Assembly (NCBI RefSeq): GCF_005862305.2
Contig: NZ_CP054021.1
Location: 1,488,001-1,552,000, forward strand
Reading direction: 5' to 3'
Source: Rhizobium indicum
Lineage (GTDB): Bacteria; Pseudomonadota; Alphaproteobacteria; Rhizobiales; Rhizobiaceae
DNA: 64,000 nucleotides
Position numbers and translations under genes: made by a program. Below the pieces are notes generated by a model. It saw only the letters and a list, made by a program, of their open reading frames with translations, did not search any database and was not told where the DNA came from. Position 1 is the first letter of the stretch. The number at the start of each line of letters is the position of its first letter. Positions 7,290-15,827 of the stretch are shown here, one piece after another.

Positions 7290-8153
7290 TCAGGTGGTCT
7301 TGAGCGTGCCGTTCATCCCTTCCGGATAAAAGCCGCCCTTGCTCACTCCGTCCTTGTCAGTGAGGTAGACGATCCGGAGCACCTCCTGCGGCGTTCTGGT
7401 GAACGCGATCGCATCGGGCGTCGAGGGAACGATGTTGGCTTTTCCGTCCTCCTGGATCCCCTGGTCCTTATCGTCTGATCCGTCGATTTTGTCTCGGGCA
7501 TTGGAGACCGCGTTGGCGGCCTTCCAGGCTTCCTCTCCCTTTCGGTATAGCGTAGATCGCGCCATTCCCATGTGATAGGCCTCGACCGCCAGGATGCCTG
7601 CGGCTGCGGCGAGGAAGTCCTTGTTTTTCAGAACTGTCGCCGCACCGGCATAGGCGGTGACGCCGACATCCTCGAACAACATCCCGCCGAGAACGAAGTT
7701 CGTCTCGTTGCTGAAGGGGTCGAAGTCCGGCCCGAGGCCCGCTGCTTCCGCGACGGCTTTGAAGCCCGCATCGAAATCGATGGCCGGCCTGTCAACCGCG
7801 TTGGTTCCAAGCGTCTTGCGGTAGAAGCGGACGTGCGCGAGTTCGTTTTCCGCGACTTCCTGCATGAATTCGCCGATGGCCGGCGTCTCGAACGAGACTT
7901 GCTTTCCACCAACGACGTCGCCGGGTTTCGAACCGGCATCGGCTGCGTCGATGCCCATTCCGGTGGTGCCGCGGAGGTAGTATTCAGCCTCCATATATTC
8001 GAGGTTGAGCGCAAAGCGGAAAATGTCCTCGTCCGATATGTCCTGTGCCAATACCGGCGAAGGCCGCGTAATTCCGCTGAGTGCCACTCCGGCACCAAGT
8101 ACGATAAGTCCCTGAAGCGACTGACGCCGGGATAGGTGAAGTGCGCCCTGCAT
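7290..8153 (-). CDS. Tat-exported ferritin-like domain protein
   Basis: A 287-residue protein. The N-terminus MQGALHLSRRQSLQGLIVLG is a twin-arginine signal (SRRQSLQ) followed by a hydrophobic stretch and 'PVLAQ' cleavage site. The body matches the Ferritin_2/PCC13-62-like family: 'DEDIFRFALNLEYMEAEYYLRG' with the E-x-x-E helix, 'FMQEVAENELAHVRFYR' with E-x-x-H, and 'ILAVEAYHMGMARSTL' with the last E and H, forming a four-helix di-iron-type bundle. Likely a periplasmic metal-binding or desiccation/stress protein. Convergent with the stress operon ending at 7167; the 3' ends are 122 bases apart. Confidence 0.88.
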   Translation of the reverse strand: MQGALHLSRRQSLQGLIVLGAGVALSGITRPSPVLAQDISDEDIFRFALNLEYMEAEYYLRGTTGMGIDAADAGSKPGDVVGGKQVSFETPAIGEFMQEVAENELAHVRFYRKTLGTNAVDRPAIDFDAGFKAVAEAAGLGPDFDPFSNETNFVLGGMLFEDVGVTAYAGAATVLKNKDFLAAAAGILAVEAYHMGMARSTLYRKGEEAWKAANAVSNARDKIDGSDDKDQGIQEDGKANIVPSTPDAIAFTRTPQEVLRIVYLTDKDGVSKGGFYPEGMNGTLKTT

Positions 8154-8314
8154 GGCGGTCTCCTATGTTTGTTGATTCAACACCGCTGTCAGCACCGCGG
8201 CACCGAATGCATTTGCCTGACGATTAGATGGTCCGGGCCGCCAAAATATTCCCGTGTCCCGTTACAAAGGCCCTGCGAAAGGAGCCGGCGTAATCTCGGC
8301 GTGGACGGCGTCTA

Positions 8315-8582
8315 GAGCCTTTCCGGGTTAGATTGAAGCATTCTGTTAGCTCAAACGGAGTCGGATGGTCGACCGGCCGGCGCGTGTCGTAGCCCGGCTC
8401 TACGGCCAAGCCGGCCGGTCGATCAGCCGGCCCGTTTCAGCCAACCCGAAGGGCCGGGCATCTTTCCGCCAGGGCAAAGGCGATCGGCTCGGACGTACCA
8501 AGAGGTATGCCCATCGCCAATCGCCTTTGCCCTGACGAAAACCTGCTCCGGCAGAATGTTTCAATCTAACCCGGAAAGGCTC
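8315..8582. mobile_element. MITE copy A (268 bp, TA-flanked)
   Basis: Terminal inverted repeats begin GAGCCTTTCCGGGTTAGATT and end with its complement; with few mismatches the match extends about 32 bases to CATTCTG/CAGAATG. TA dinucleotides flank both ends (8313-8314 and 8583-8584). The interior holds two further palindromes, one around GACCGGCCGGC/GCCGGCCGGTC and one around AAAGGCGAT/ATCGCCTTT. It has no coding capacity. Copy B at 57730-57998 is nearly identical. Together this indicates a non-autonomous IS630/mariner-type element. The rest of the gap (8154-8312) shows nothing recognisable. Confidence 0.85.
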
Positions 8583-9304
8583 TAGGCGCGCTCAGTCGCC
8601 GCGTTCAACAGATGAGTAGCCTTTCGAACCAGGCGAATTGCGAGCCGATCGAGGACTGATTGCGCGAGGCGGTCACAACGAGCGCCAGCGAAGAGAAACG
8701 TATCCGTGAACACGGTGGCGAGCTTGTCCCGCAGCGTTTCGCGGAGCAGCCGGCGTGCGCGATAAAGACGGGTGCTCACTGTCTGAGGTCGCAATGCCAA
8801 AAGAAAAGCCGTTTCCTCAATGCTCATTTCCTCGACGTCCCGCAAGACAAAGACGATGCGAAAGGGCTCTGGCAAGTCACTGACGGCTCGCTCCAGCAGA
8901 CCGCGGATTTCAGCGAGAGCGGCCGCCTCTTCGGGATCAGGCTTGTGTGCGCTGAACGGAGCGACCATGCCTTCGATGGCTTTCGCGTCTACGGTGGGTC
9001 GCCTTTTCCGGCGGCGTCCCAGCGCCTCGTTCAGCGCGATCCGGGTGAGCCAGGTCGAAAGCCGCGCCTCCGCGCGGAATTCGGCCAGATGGGTGAAGGC
9101 GTGGATGTAGGTTTCCTGAAGTACGTCCTCCGCCTCGGTGTCGTCATTCAGGACGGCGCGGGCGACCCGGTGAAGCCGCTGATTGTGACGCTTGATGATT
9201 AGCCAGAATGCGGCGGGGTCAAGCTGTCGCGCGTGTTCAACCAACCCCGCGTCGTCAAGGTCCTCGATCCTCACTGCCTCGGTGGATCCGCTCGACTTCA
9301 TCAT
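8582..9304 (-). CDS. ECF-type RNA polymerase sigma factor
   Basis: A 240-residue sigma factor. Region 2 is 'FWLIIKRHNQRLHRVARAVLNDDTEAEDVLQETYIHAFTHLAEFRAEARLSTWLTRIALNEALGRRRK', and region 4 is 'LPEPFRIVFVLRDVEEMSIEETAFLLALRPQTVSTRLYRARRLLRETL'. A C-terminal extension of about 45 residues follows, ending at TAG 8584-8582. Start ATG 9304 has GGAG 6 bases before it. No anti-sigma gene is adjacent; the HWE-type kinase and receiver at 9971-11487 are divergent neighbours, but a link is only inferred. MITE copy A abuts the last codon: the stop uses the TA target site plus the first MITE base. Confidence 0.92.
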   Translation of the reverse strand: MMKSSGSTEAVRIEDLDDAGLVEHARQLDPAAFWLIIKRHNQRLHRVARAVLNDDTEAEDVLQETYIHAFTHLAEFRAEARLSTWLTRIALNEALGRRRKRRPTVDAKAIEGMVAPFSAHKPDPEEAAALAEIRGLLERAVSDLPEPFRIVFVLRDVEEMSIEETAFLLALRPQTVSTRLYRARRLLRETLRDKLATVFTDTFLFAGARCDRLAQSVLDRLAIRLVRKATHLLNAATERA

Positions 9305-9609
9305 GGGCGCTCCAGATGCATCAGCTTACTATGAGATAGGCGTTTTCCGGCTTTTCGGTCTGCGGCCAGGTGGAGACCTGGGACTCTACCGGACCAGAGG
9401 TCTGCTGACCAAGTAAATCGGACTTGTTGCGAAGCAGTTCTATCTTCCGGTTTTGGCGCAACTCAGACTTCCAGCGTGGTCGCCGGCGATGCCTGCTTTC
9501 AGGAAGCGGCAAAGATGATCTCTACGGCCGACATGAGGGCGCAAAGCAGCCTTATCCTTCGATAACCAAAAAAGTCCGCTCTTAGGGCTGAAGGCGGACC
9601 GACAGTTTT
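9305..9609. other. Intergenic, no feature seen
   Basis: No gene, clear promoter or repeat is recognised between the divergent sigma factor and the paralogue fragment at 9610. It presumably contains both promoters. No GGAAC-type box was found. Confidence 0.5.
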
Positions 9610-9639
9610 CGCCTCCGAGGCGCAGGCCATTCTCCAGGG
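9610..9639 (+). pseudogene. 30-bp remnant of a YflT-like gene
   Basis: CGCCTCCGAGGCGCAGGCC and the following 11 bases match 7002-7031 inside the stress gene 6568-7167 at 29 of 30 positions (encoding ASEAQAILQG). No further homology extends on either side, so it is a tiny relic of a lost paralogue. Confidence 0.55.
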
Positions 9640-9970
9640 AAACCCCTTCAGAGGTTACCGGGGGAGGCGAAAGTGCATGGCGAGCTTCACGCAGCCAACA
9701 CCAACCGACAATCGCACGCTCCCATCTGCTGTTGGTGGGACGGCGCTTTCCGGAAAGGCCTCGACTTCCTGCTCGATGGCCTCGCTCCCAAGCAATGAAT
9801 ATTCCTCATCATCGGCTCATCGCGTCACCATGGCGGCCGCGATATTTAGTATGAAGAGATTACCTCTCGGCGTGTTACAGTCTCTTTGTCGGACTGAGCC
9901 TTCTGGCCGGTTGGCATTGTCGCCGAGTGATGACTTGCTTCGTGAGTCTCCGGCCCTTGAGGGCCTCTCC

Positions 9971-11020
9971 ATGCAAAAGACAGCGCCAGCGCATTTTGAA
10001 GCGGCGAGCACTCTTGCCGTGGTGGTATCGTCCAATGAACCGCTGCTTTTCCTATCCGACGACCTGAAGGTTATCGCGGCGAGCGCATCCTTCTGCCGGG
10101 CCTTCGACATCGACCCCCGGACAGTTTGCGGCCAACGCCTCAGCGAAATTGGAAACGGCGAATGGGCAATGCCCAAGCTTGCGTCACTGCTGACGGCCAC
10201 CGCCTCAGGAAGCGCCACTATCGAGGCTTACGAAATCGACTTTCAACGGCCAAACCAGAAAACACGGCACCTGGTCGTCAATGCACGGACGCTCGATGAC
10301 GGCGACATCGATCATATTCGTCTGCTTCTTGCCATCACCGACGTGACCGATATGCGCGCCGAAGCTCGGCTGAAAGATGATCTCGTTCGCGATAATGCGA
10401 TCCTGCTACAGGAGGTCCAGCACAGGGTGGCAAACAGCCTCCAGATCATTGCCAGCGTTCTCATGCAGAGCGCCCGCCGGGTCCAGTCGGAGGAAGCGCG
10501 CGGGCACCTCCACAATGCCCATCACCGGGTCATGTCGATTGCGGCCCTGCAGCGGCAACTCTCGACGTCTAACGGCGGCAAGGTTGAACTCCATACCTAT
10601 TTCACTCAGCTTTGCCAAAGCCTCGGTGCATCGATGATCGCTGACCCAGACAGGCTTTCGATTCAGGTGACGGTCGACGACAGCGCCGTGGACGCGGACG
10701 TTTCCGTTCGCTTGGGGCTAATTGTGACCGAGCTTGTCATCAACGCCCTCAAGCATGCTTTTCCCGATGAACGACCGGGCACAATCATCATCGACTATCG
10801 ATCATCCAGCGACGACTGGACCCTCTCCGTGACCGACAACGGCATCGGCATGCCTGCGGGCAGCGAAGCACCAAAGGCGGGCCTTGGGACCGGCATTGTG
10901 GAGGCGCTGGTAAAGACCCTGAATGGCGAAATTCAGCTGAGCGATACGGGTCCCGGCACCGCCGTCACCATCAGCCACCGGGAAAGCGCCGGTTCCCGCG
11001 ACATTTCTACGGCCGCGTAG
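9971..11020 (+). CDS. HWE/HisKA_2-type sensor histidine kinase
   Basis: A 349-residue cytosolic kinase. An N-terminal PAS-like sensor ('EPLLFLSDDLKVIAASASFCRAFDIDPRTVCGQRLSEIG' to 'LLLAITDVTDMRAEARL') is followed by the phospho-acceptor 'LLQEVQHRVANSLQIIASVLMQSARR' (His in EVQHRV) and a HATPase domain with N-box 'ELVINALKHAFPD', 'DNGIGMP' and 'GLGTGIVEAL'. No membrane helix is seen. ATG 9971 is chosen because GAGGG lies 7 bases before it; an in-frame ATG at 9851 is possible, while 9677 is poorly supported. The single-domain receiver at 11095 follows, so the two probably form a phosphorelay. Confidence 0.88.
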   Translation: MQKTAPAHFEAASTLAVVVSSNEPLLFLSDDLKVIAASASFCRAFDIDPRTVCGQRLSEIGNGEWAMPKLASLLTATASGSATIEAYEIDFQRPNQKTRHLVVNARTLDDGDIDHIRLLLAITDVTDMRAEARLKDDLVRDNAILLQEVQHRVANSLQIIASVLMQSARRVQSEEARGHLHNAHHRVMSIAALQRQLSTSNGGKVELHTYFTQLCQSLGASMIADPDRLSIQVTVDDSAVDADVSVRLGLIVTELVINALKHAFPDERPGTIIIDYRSSSDDWTLSVTDNGIGMPAGSEAPKAGLGTGIVEALVKTLNGEIQLSDTGPGTAVTISHRESAGSRDISTAA

Positions 11021-11041
11021 GAACCGAATGGCTTCCTACGC
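11015..11041 (+). terminator. Hairpin at the end of the kinase gene
   Basis: GCGTAGGAA (11015-11023) and TTCCTACGC (11033-11041) form a perfect 9-bp stem with a 9-base loop, overlapping the stop codon. No T run follows. It may separate kinase and receiver expression. Confidence 0.45.
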
Positions 11042-11094
11042 GCTATCCCATCGGAGCCTGCGAGACTCCGAACTCTAATTCAACTGAGTGAGTG

Positions 11095-11487
11095 ATGAAA
11101 AATGGCAAGGCGGTCGTCCTGGTCGTCGAAGACAGCACGATCATTCGGATGGGTGCGGTCGATCTGGTACTCTCTGCGGGATACGAAGCGCTGGAGGCCT
11201 GCGATGCGGACGAGGCAATCGGCATCCTTGAATCGCGAGACGATGTCGATCTGGTGTTCACCGATGTTCAGATGCCGGGCACGATGGACGGCATCAAGCT
11301 CTCCCATTACATAAACGATCGGTGGCCGCCTGTGAGGTTGATTGTTGCCTCCGGCGCAGCAATCCTCGAAGAGAGCAGTCTCCCCACCGGAAGCAGGTTC
11401 TTCTCGAAACCCTACGACAGCCACGCGATTATCGATGCAATGGCTCATCTTCTGTCGATCCGGAATAAGACTGGGCTGGCAAGTTAG
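11095..11487 (+). CDS. Single-domain response regulator (receiver only)
   Basis: A 130-residue CheY-like receiver without an output domain. 'VLVVEDSTIIRMGAVDLVLSAGYEALEA' holds the acidic pocket, 'VDLVFTDVQMPGTMDGIKL' the phospho-acceptor Asp, 'LIVASGA' the switch Thr/Ser and 'FFSKPYD' the conserved Lys. The adjoining GTG (11092) could also serve as start; ATG 11095 is preferred. It follows the HWE/HisKA_2 kinase by about 75 bases across a hairpin. Receivers of this kind accept phosphate from HWE/HisKA_2 kinases in alphaproteobacterial stress and light pathways; that partnership is inferred. Confidence 0.88.
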   Translation: MKNGKAVVLVVEDSTIIRMGAVDLVLSAGYEALEACDADEAIGILESRDDVDLVFTDVQMPGTMDGIKLSHYINDRWPPVRLIVASGAAILEESSLPTGSRFFSKPYDSHAIIDAMAHLLSIRNKTGLAS

Positions 11488-11580
11488 GTGTTTTTCGACA
11501 TCCCCTCGGGTCGAGCCGCGGGGCGAGACGATCCGCCATCCGCTGCGCCGACGGGGAGTTTGGCGGAAAGCGCCTCCCCA

Positions 11581-11640
11581 CCCTCCGTCATCCGAGGCCT
11601 CGAGCCTGGGATCCATGCCCACTGCTGATGGGAGACCGGC
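11581..11640. repeat. REP-like palindromic unit (family R1)
   Basis: CCTCCGTCATCCGAGGCCTC with the following GAGCCTGGGATCCATGCCCACTG resembles 21647-21690 (CCTCCGTCATTCCAGGCCTTG and on). It is the common rhizobial intergenic form in which GGCCT-GAGCC arms pair. It lies in the leader region of the aldolase-like gene at 11764. Confidence 0.6.
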
Positions 11641-11763
11641 GTGGGTAAAAATATGCAAATGAACCGAACCATGTTTGTCTCCAGCCGGCTTGATGCGAAG
11701 CTGATCCGGGCGTAGTTCAGAACATAGCCACCCTCTCCTTCGACAACGATCAGAAACGAAACC

Positions 11764-12555
11764 ATGGCGCACTCCCTCAATACAGCCCCATCACCTGCCG
11801 GCGGTCCCAACCAGCCGAAACTCGATACGGACGACATTTGGCGGGCCCGCGTCGATCTTGCCGCCTGCTTCCGGATGGCGGCAAGGCTCGGCATGGAGGA
11901 AGGGATCTGCAACCACTTCTCGGCCGTCGTTCCCGGCTATGACGACCTGTTCATCGTCAACCCGTACGGCTACGCGTTTGCCGAACTGACGGCCTCGATG
12001 CTGTTGATCTGCGATTTTCACGGCAACGTCGTGTCGGGCAGCGGGCAGCCCGAGGCAACCGCTTTTTACATCCACGCCAGGATTCACAAGAACATTCCGC
12101 GCGCCAAGGCGGCGTTCCACACCCACATGCCCTATGCCACCGCCCTTTCGATGACGGAGGGCGATCCGCTGATCTTTGCCGGGCAGACCGCCTTGAAATT
12201 CTATGGACGCACGGCCGTCGACCGCGACTATAACGGCCTGGCGCTCGACGCGCGCGAGGGCGATCGGATCGCCGCCGCGATTGGGGAAGCCGACATCGTC
12301 TTCATGAAGCACCACGGCGTGATGGTCTGCGCACCGAATATCGCCGAGGCCTGGGACGACCTCTATTACCTCGAGCGCGCCTGCGAAGTGCAGACGCTCG
12401 CCCTGTCGACCGGACGCGAAGTCCTTGCCGTCGCGCCTGAGATCGCGGAAGCGGCGTACCGGCAAATGCGCGAAGGCGACCCGGAGTCGGCCCGGCTCCA
12501 TCTGGAGTCTGTCAAACGCGCGCTCGATCGCAGCGAGCCCGAATACAAGCGCTGA
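11764..12555 (+). CDS. Class II aldolase/adducin family protein
   Basis: A 263-residue protein of the fuculose-phosphate aldolase/adducin head family. 'RVDLAACFRMAARLGMEEGICNHFSAVVPGYDDLFIVNPYGYAFAELTASMLLICD' begins the fold, and the zinc-binding histidines are visible in 'AAFHTHMPYATAL' and 'MKHHGVMVCAPNIAEAWDDLYYLERACE'. Members are metal-dependent aldolases, epimerases or decarboxylases; this longer subgroup lacks a firm substrate. Start ATG 11764 is preceded by a weak purine stretch. It is convergent with the cupin gene at 12571-12921, which may be functionally linked. Confidence 0.88.
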   Translation: MAHSLNTAPSPAGGPNQPKLDTDDIWRARVDLAACFRMAARLGMEEGICNHFSAVVPGYDDLFIVNPYGYAFAELTASMLLICDFHGNVVSGSGQPEATAFYIHARIHKNIPRAKAAFHTHMPYATALSMTEGDPLIFAGQTALKFYGRTAVDRDYNGLALDAREGDRIAAAIGEADIVFMKHHGVMVCAPNIAEAWDDLYYLERACEVQTLALSTGREVLAVAPEIAEAAYRQMREGDPESARLHLESVKRALDRSEPEYKR

Positions 12556-12570
12556 GCCGCAGCTGGCGGT

Positions 12571-12921
12571 CTAGGCGTGTGCCGGCCGCCAATGGGGATA
12601 GGTGACATAGGCGGTGAGCGCGCCTTCCTCGTGCGAGCGGATGGTCACCGTTTCACCCTTGGGCATGTAGATGATTTCGCCTGGCCCGGCGGTGACTGTT
12701 CCGGCATCTGTCGAGACCGAAAGCCGCCCTTCCAGAACGATCATCACGTCATCAACCGCCATCGTCTCGGTAAGGCTCTGGCCGGGCGCGTAACGTCCAT
12801 AGCCGATGGTGATCGGCCCTCCGTGCCGCTCGTCGACCAGATTGCCGACGGAGATGTCTGCCTCCAGTCCGGGGGAGCGCTCCAACGACGCATCGGCGAT
12901 CGTGAACTTGCGCATCTTCAT
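12571..12921 (-). CDS. EutQ-like cupin-domain protein
   Basis: About 116 residues forming a single cupin barrel: 'VDERHGGPITIGYGRYAPGQSLTETMAVDDVMIVLEGRLSVSTDAGTVTAGPGEIIYMPKGETVTIRSHEEGALTAYVTYPHW'. This resembles the ethanolamine utilisation protein EutQ cupin, with the 'V-L-EGRL' turn, 'AGPGEIIYMPKGE' and the final Tyr-Pro-His-Trp strand. Start is ambiguous between ATG 12921 and ATG 12915, as GGAAG lies 3 or 9 bases upstream. No eut genes are nearby, so it is likely a stand-alone small-molecule-binding or isomerase-type cupin. Convergent with the aldolase-like gene. Confidence 0.8.
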   Translation of the reverse strand: MKMRKFTIADASLERSPGLEADISVGNLVDERHGGPITIGYGRYAPGQSLTETMAVDDVMIVLEGRLSVSTDAGTVTAGPGEIIYMPKGETVTIRSHEEGALTAYVTYPHWRPAHA

Positions 12922-12943
12922 CGTCTTCCATTCGCAAATCATC

Positions 12944-13459
12944 TCAGAAATTACACTGAACGGCCGAACATTCCACAATCACCTCTTGCCATTCGTAGTA
13001 CCACAACAGACCTTGCGCGATAACAGTCGAGACCGCGACAACCAATATCATCTGTCGGAGCGTGAGGGATTTCCAAAACATAGACCGAGCTAAAAGTAGG
13101 CAGTTCGTCATTCCTGCCGGAAATATCAAAACTGGCACCCATGAAAAAACTTCTGCTTCAAATCGGTCTTTCGACGAACAGCACAAGAAGTATTTGTGGT
13201 CTTCCGAAAGCCCAAAAATGACCTCGGTCACCGCTATATACCCACTCCAAACCACCGACACCGGGCCAAGAAGAAACCCCACGACAGCGACGACGAGGAA
13301 TGCCCCGAAAAAAAACAGGAACTCATTCAGGCCAAGCATAAAAGCGAGTGTTTTCAGAACGAGGAAGACTGGCGATGCCAGAATACAAAGCAACACTGCC
13401 GATGGCCAAGCCCGCTCTTGTCTCTGAGCTGGAAGGTCGACTTCGGCTTGCACATCCAT
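12944..13459 (-). CDS. Hypothetical four-helix membrane protein
   Basis: A 171-residue protein with hydrophobic segments at roughly 20-40 ('AVLLCILASPVFLVLKTLAFML'), 45-70 ('FLFFFGAFLVVAVVGFLLGPVSVVW'), 105-125 ('FSWVPVLIFPAGMTNCLLLA') and 135-150 ('MILVVAVSTVIAQGLLWYY'), predicting about four inner-membrane helices. No known family is recognised. Base composition is visibly more AT-rich than the neighbours, suggesting recent acquisition. It precedes the cupin gene in the same direction with a 22-base gap, so co-transcription is possible. No clear ribosome-binding site decides the start; confidence is moderate. Confidence 0.5.
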   Translation of the reverse strand: MDVQAEVDLPAQRQERAWPSAVLLCILASPVFLVLKTLAFMLGLNEFLFFFGAFLVVAVVGFLLGPVSVVWSGYIAVTEVIFGLSEDHKYFLCCSSKDRFEAEVFSWVPVLIFPAGMTNCLLLARSMFWKSLTLRQMILVVAVSTVIAQGLLWYYEWQEVIVECSAVQCNF

Positions 13460-13689
13460 GCGTGGCCTCTCAAATGTGAAAAAGCGAAACGACCATGTGG
13501 TGATAGTGCGTGGCCAAAAGCGCTAACTGTATGCTGATCACACTGTCAAGCCATCTATCGCGCGATCAGTTTGACTCCAACCCAAGAACATCTTTTGAAT
13601 CGAACGTCCACCTTACCAATCCGTAAGTTGTGGCCAAGCCGTCCTCTCGGCTAGATCTCGCCCCCAGGCATCCGGGAACGATCGGGCTG

Positions 13690-14367
13690 ATGCGAATCCT
13701 GCTTATCGAGGACGATACCAAGACCTCTGATTATATCGCCAAGGGCTTTTCCGAGGCGGGGCATGTCTGCGACGTGGTTGGTGACGGCCGCGATGGGCTG
13801 TTTCAGGCGCAGCGCGAGGCCTATGACGTCATCGTCGTCGATCGCATGCTGCCGGGCCTCGATGGGCTGGCGATCGTGCGTTCACTGAGGGCCGCCAAGG
13901 TCGGCACATCGGCGCTGTTCCTGACGTCGATCGGCGGCGTCGACGATCGGGTCGAGGGGCTGGAGGCGGGCGGCGACGATTATCTGGTCAAGCCCTTTGC
14001 CTTCTCCGAGCTTCTGGCCCGCGTCAATGCGCTTGGCCGGCGGCCGCCGGTGCAGGAGCAGCGGACGGTGCTGAAGGTTGCCGATCTCGAGCTCGACCTG
14101 ATCCGGCGGGAGGCCCGCCGCGCCGGCCAGGTGATCGAGCTGCAGCCGCGCGAATTCACCCTGCTCGAAGTGCTGATGCGCGGCGAAGGCCGGGTCATCA
14201 CCAAGACGATGCTGCTGGAGCGGGTCTGGGATTTCCACTTCGATCCGAAGACCAGCGTCGTCGAGACCCATATCAGCCGCCTCAGGGCCAAAGTCGACAA
14301 GCCGTTCCAGGTCCAGCTTCTGCATACTGTCCGCAACACCGGATACAGCCTGCATGCGCCTCGCTAG
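13690..14367 (+). CDS. OmpR/PhoB-family response regulator
   Basis: A 225-residue two-domain regulator. Receiver: 'RILLIEDDTKTSDYIAKGFSEAGHVCDVV' (acidic pocket), 'YDVIVVDRMLPGLDGLAIVRSLR' (phospho-acceptor Asp), 'ALFLTSIGGVDDRVEGLEAGGDDYLVKPFAFSEL' (switch Thr and Lys). Winged-helix DNA-binding domain: 'LKVADLELDLIRREARR' to 'FTLLEVLMRGEGRVITKTMLLERVWDF' and 'VVETHISRLRAKVDK'. ATG 13690 is where homology begins. It overlaps the sensor kinase gene by 14 bases, so the two are translationally coupled. The resemblance to copper/heavy-metal regulators (CusR type) is general only; the signal is unknown. Confidence 0.93.
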   Translation: MRILLIEDDTKTSDYIAKGFSEAGHVCDVVGDGRDGLFQAQREAYDVIVVDRMLPGLDGLAIVRSLRAAKVGTSALFLTSIGGVDDRVEGLEAGGDDYLVKPFAFSELLARVNALGRRPPVQEQRTVLKVADLELDLIRREARRAGQVIELQPREFTLLEVLMRGEGRVITKTMLLERVWDFHFDPKTSVVETHISRLRAKVDKPFQVQLLHTVRNTGYSLHAPR

Positions 14368-15721
14368 CTTGCGCCGGAGCACGCCCTTCCGCCTTGCCGT
14401 CACCTTCGGCGTGCTCTTCGTCGTCACCTTCATCCTGAGCGGCGCGATCATCTACCACATGCTGCGCCTCGGCCTTGAGCGGGATCTCGAACAGTCGCTG
14501 GGCGAGATGAATTCGCTTATTGTCTCGACCTACAAACCCAATGATACCGAGGATCTGGTCAATACGCTGAACAATTATGCGAGCTTCCAGTCGACCTCCG
14601 ACGGGCTTTATTCGCTGACGGATGCAGGCGGGCGCAAACTTGCCGGCAACTTCGCCGCACCCCGCATCCCGAACGGCGTCTATACCGTCACCTCCAGGCA
14701 TGTCGGGCTGAAGGGGCATGAACGCTACCGGATGCAGGTCTCGACTATCGGCCCCTACAGCCTGGTGGTGGCGGAAAACTTCAACGACGTCGACGAGATG
14801 CTGCGGATCGTGCTGGTCAGCTTCGAATGGGCCGCCACGATCGTCGTCGCGACTGCGATCGGCGGCGGCGTCTTTCTCGCCGTTCGCGCCCAGGCGCGGC
14901 TGGACAGGGTCGCGCTGACCATGAACGACGTCTCCCACGGCGCGCTCGACGCCCGCATTGCCATCACCGGCAACGGCGACGATCTCGATACGGTGGCGAT
15001 CCAGATCAACGCGGCGCTGGAGCGGCTGCAGAGATTGGTCGAGAGCATGCGGCAGGTGAGCGCCGATATCGCCCATGATCTGAAGACGCCGCTGAACAGG
15101 CTGCGCCTGACGCTGGATGCCGCGGTGGCTGGGAATGACCGGCAGGCGGATGTTTCGGCGCTGCTTGACGAAGCGAGACACGAGAGCGACCGGATCAACG
15201 CCACCTTCGAGGCGCTGCTGCGCATTTCCCAGATCGAGGCCGGCGCCCGCAAGGAGCGTTTCCAGGCAACCGATATCGACGCCATGCTTGCGGTCATTTC
15301 CGAGGTCTATGTCGATGTCGCGGAAGACGCGCTGATGACGTTGAGGATCGCGGAGCGCTGTCCCGCTCTCATCCGGGGCGACCGCGATCTCCTGACGCAG
15401 ATGATCGCCAACCTGGTGGAAAACGCGATCAACCACTGCCCGGCCGGAACCGACATCACGGTTTCGCTGCGCTGCCAGAGCGGCCGCGCCATCGTCTCGG
15501 TCGCCGATAGCGGCCCCGGCATTCCCGCCGGCGAAAGGGACAAGGTCTTCCGGCGTCTCTACCGGCTCGACAAGAGCCGCACGACGCCGGGAAGCGGGCT
15601 TGGGCTCAGCCTCGTCAAGGCGATCGCCGAGCTGCATTCGGCTGAGATCACCATGGCGGATAATCATCCCGGCCTCATCGTTTCGATCGGCTTCCCTCTG
15701 ATGCCGGCGGAGAAATCCTAA
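14354..15721 (+). CDS. Membrane sensor histidine kinase (partner of the OmpR-type regulator)
   Basis: A 455-residue kinase: membrane helix about 14-36 ('LAVTFGVLFVVTFILSGAIIYHM'), a periplasmic sensor of about 115 residues, second helix about 155-180 ('AATIVVATAIGGGVFLAV'), a HAMP linker, a HisKA box 'VSADIAHDLKTPLNRLRLTL' (phospho-acceptor His), N-box 'LTQMIANLVENAINHC', G1 'DSGPGIP' and 'GSGLGLSLVKAIAE'. It starts inside the end of the response-regulator gene (14-base overlap), giving coupled expression. Autophosphorylates in the inner membrane and passes phosphate to the 13690 product. Its stop overlaps the hairpin at 15717. Confidence 0.93.
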   Translation: MRLASLRRSTPFRLAVTFGVLFVVTFILSGAIIYHMLRLGLERDLEQSLGEMNSLIVSTYKPNDTEDLVNTLNNYASFQSTSDGLYSLTDAGGRKLAGNFAAPRIPNGVYTVTSRHVGLKGHERYRMQVSTIGPYSLVVAENFNDVDEMLRIVLVSFEWAATIVVATAIGGGVFLAVRAQARLDRVALTMNDVSHGALDARIAITGNGDDLDTVAIQINAALERLQRLVESMRQVSADIAHDLKTPLNRLRLTLDAAVAGNDRQADVSALLDEARHESDRINATFEALLRISQIEAGARKERFQATDIDAMLAVISEVYVDVAEDALMTLRIAERCPALIRGDRDLLTQMIANLVENAINHCPAGTDITVSLRCQSGRAIVSVADSGPGIPAGERDKVFRRLYRLDKSRTTPGSGLGLSLVKAIAELHSAEITMADNHPGLIVSIGFPLMPAEKS

Positions 15722-15762
15722 AGCGCGTCGCGATCTTTCAGATTCGCTCCACGCGCTTTAGG
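15717..15762. repeat. 12-bp-stem palindrome overlapping the kinase stop codon
   Basis: CCTAAAGCGCGT (15717-15728) pairs perfectly with ACGCGCTTTAGG (15751-15762) across 22 bases. The stop codon TAA lies within the left arm. It may serve as terminator between the rightward kinase gene and the leftward cyclase gene, although no T run is present. Confidence 0.6.
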
Positions 15763-15827
15763 GTAAGCGTTGCCCCGCTCACATGACTGACGTAGGGGCG
15801 TCGAAGGCTGAACATCAATCCGTTTGG

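Noticed and set aside
14282..15667. 461-residue frame on the minus strand
   Set aside because: Antisense to the two-component genes whose domains are unambiguous.
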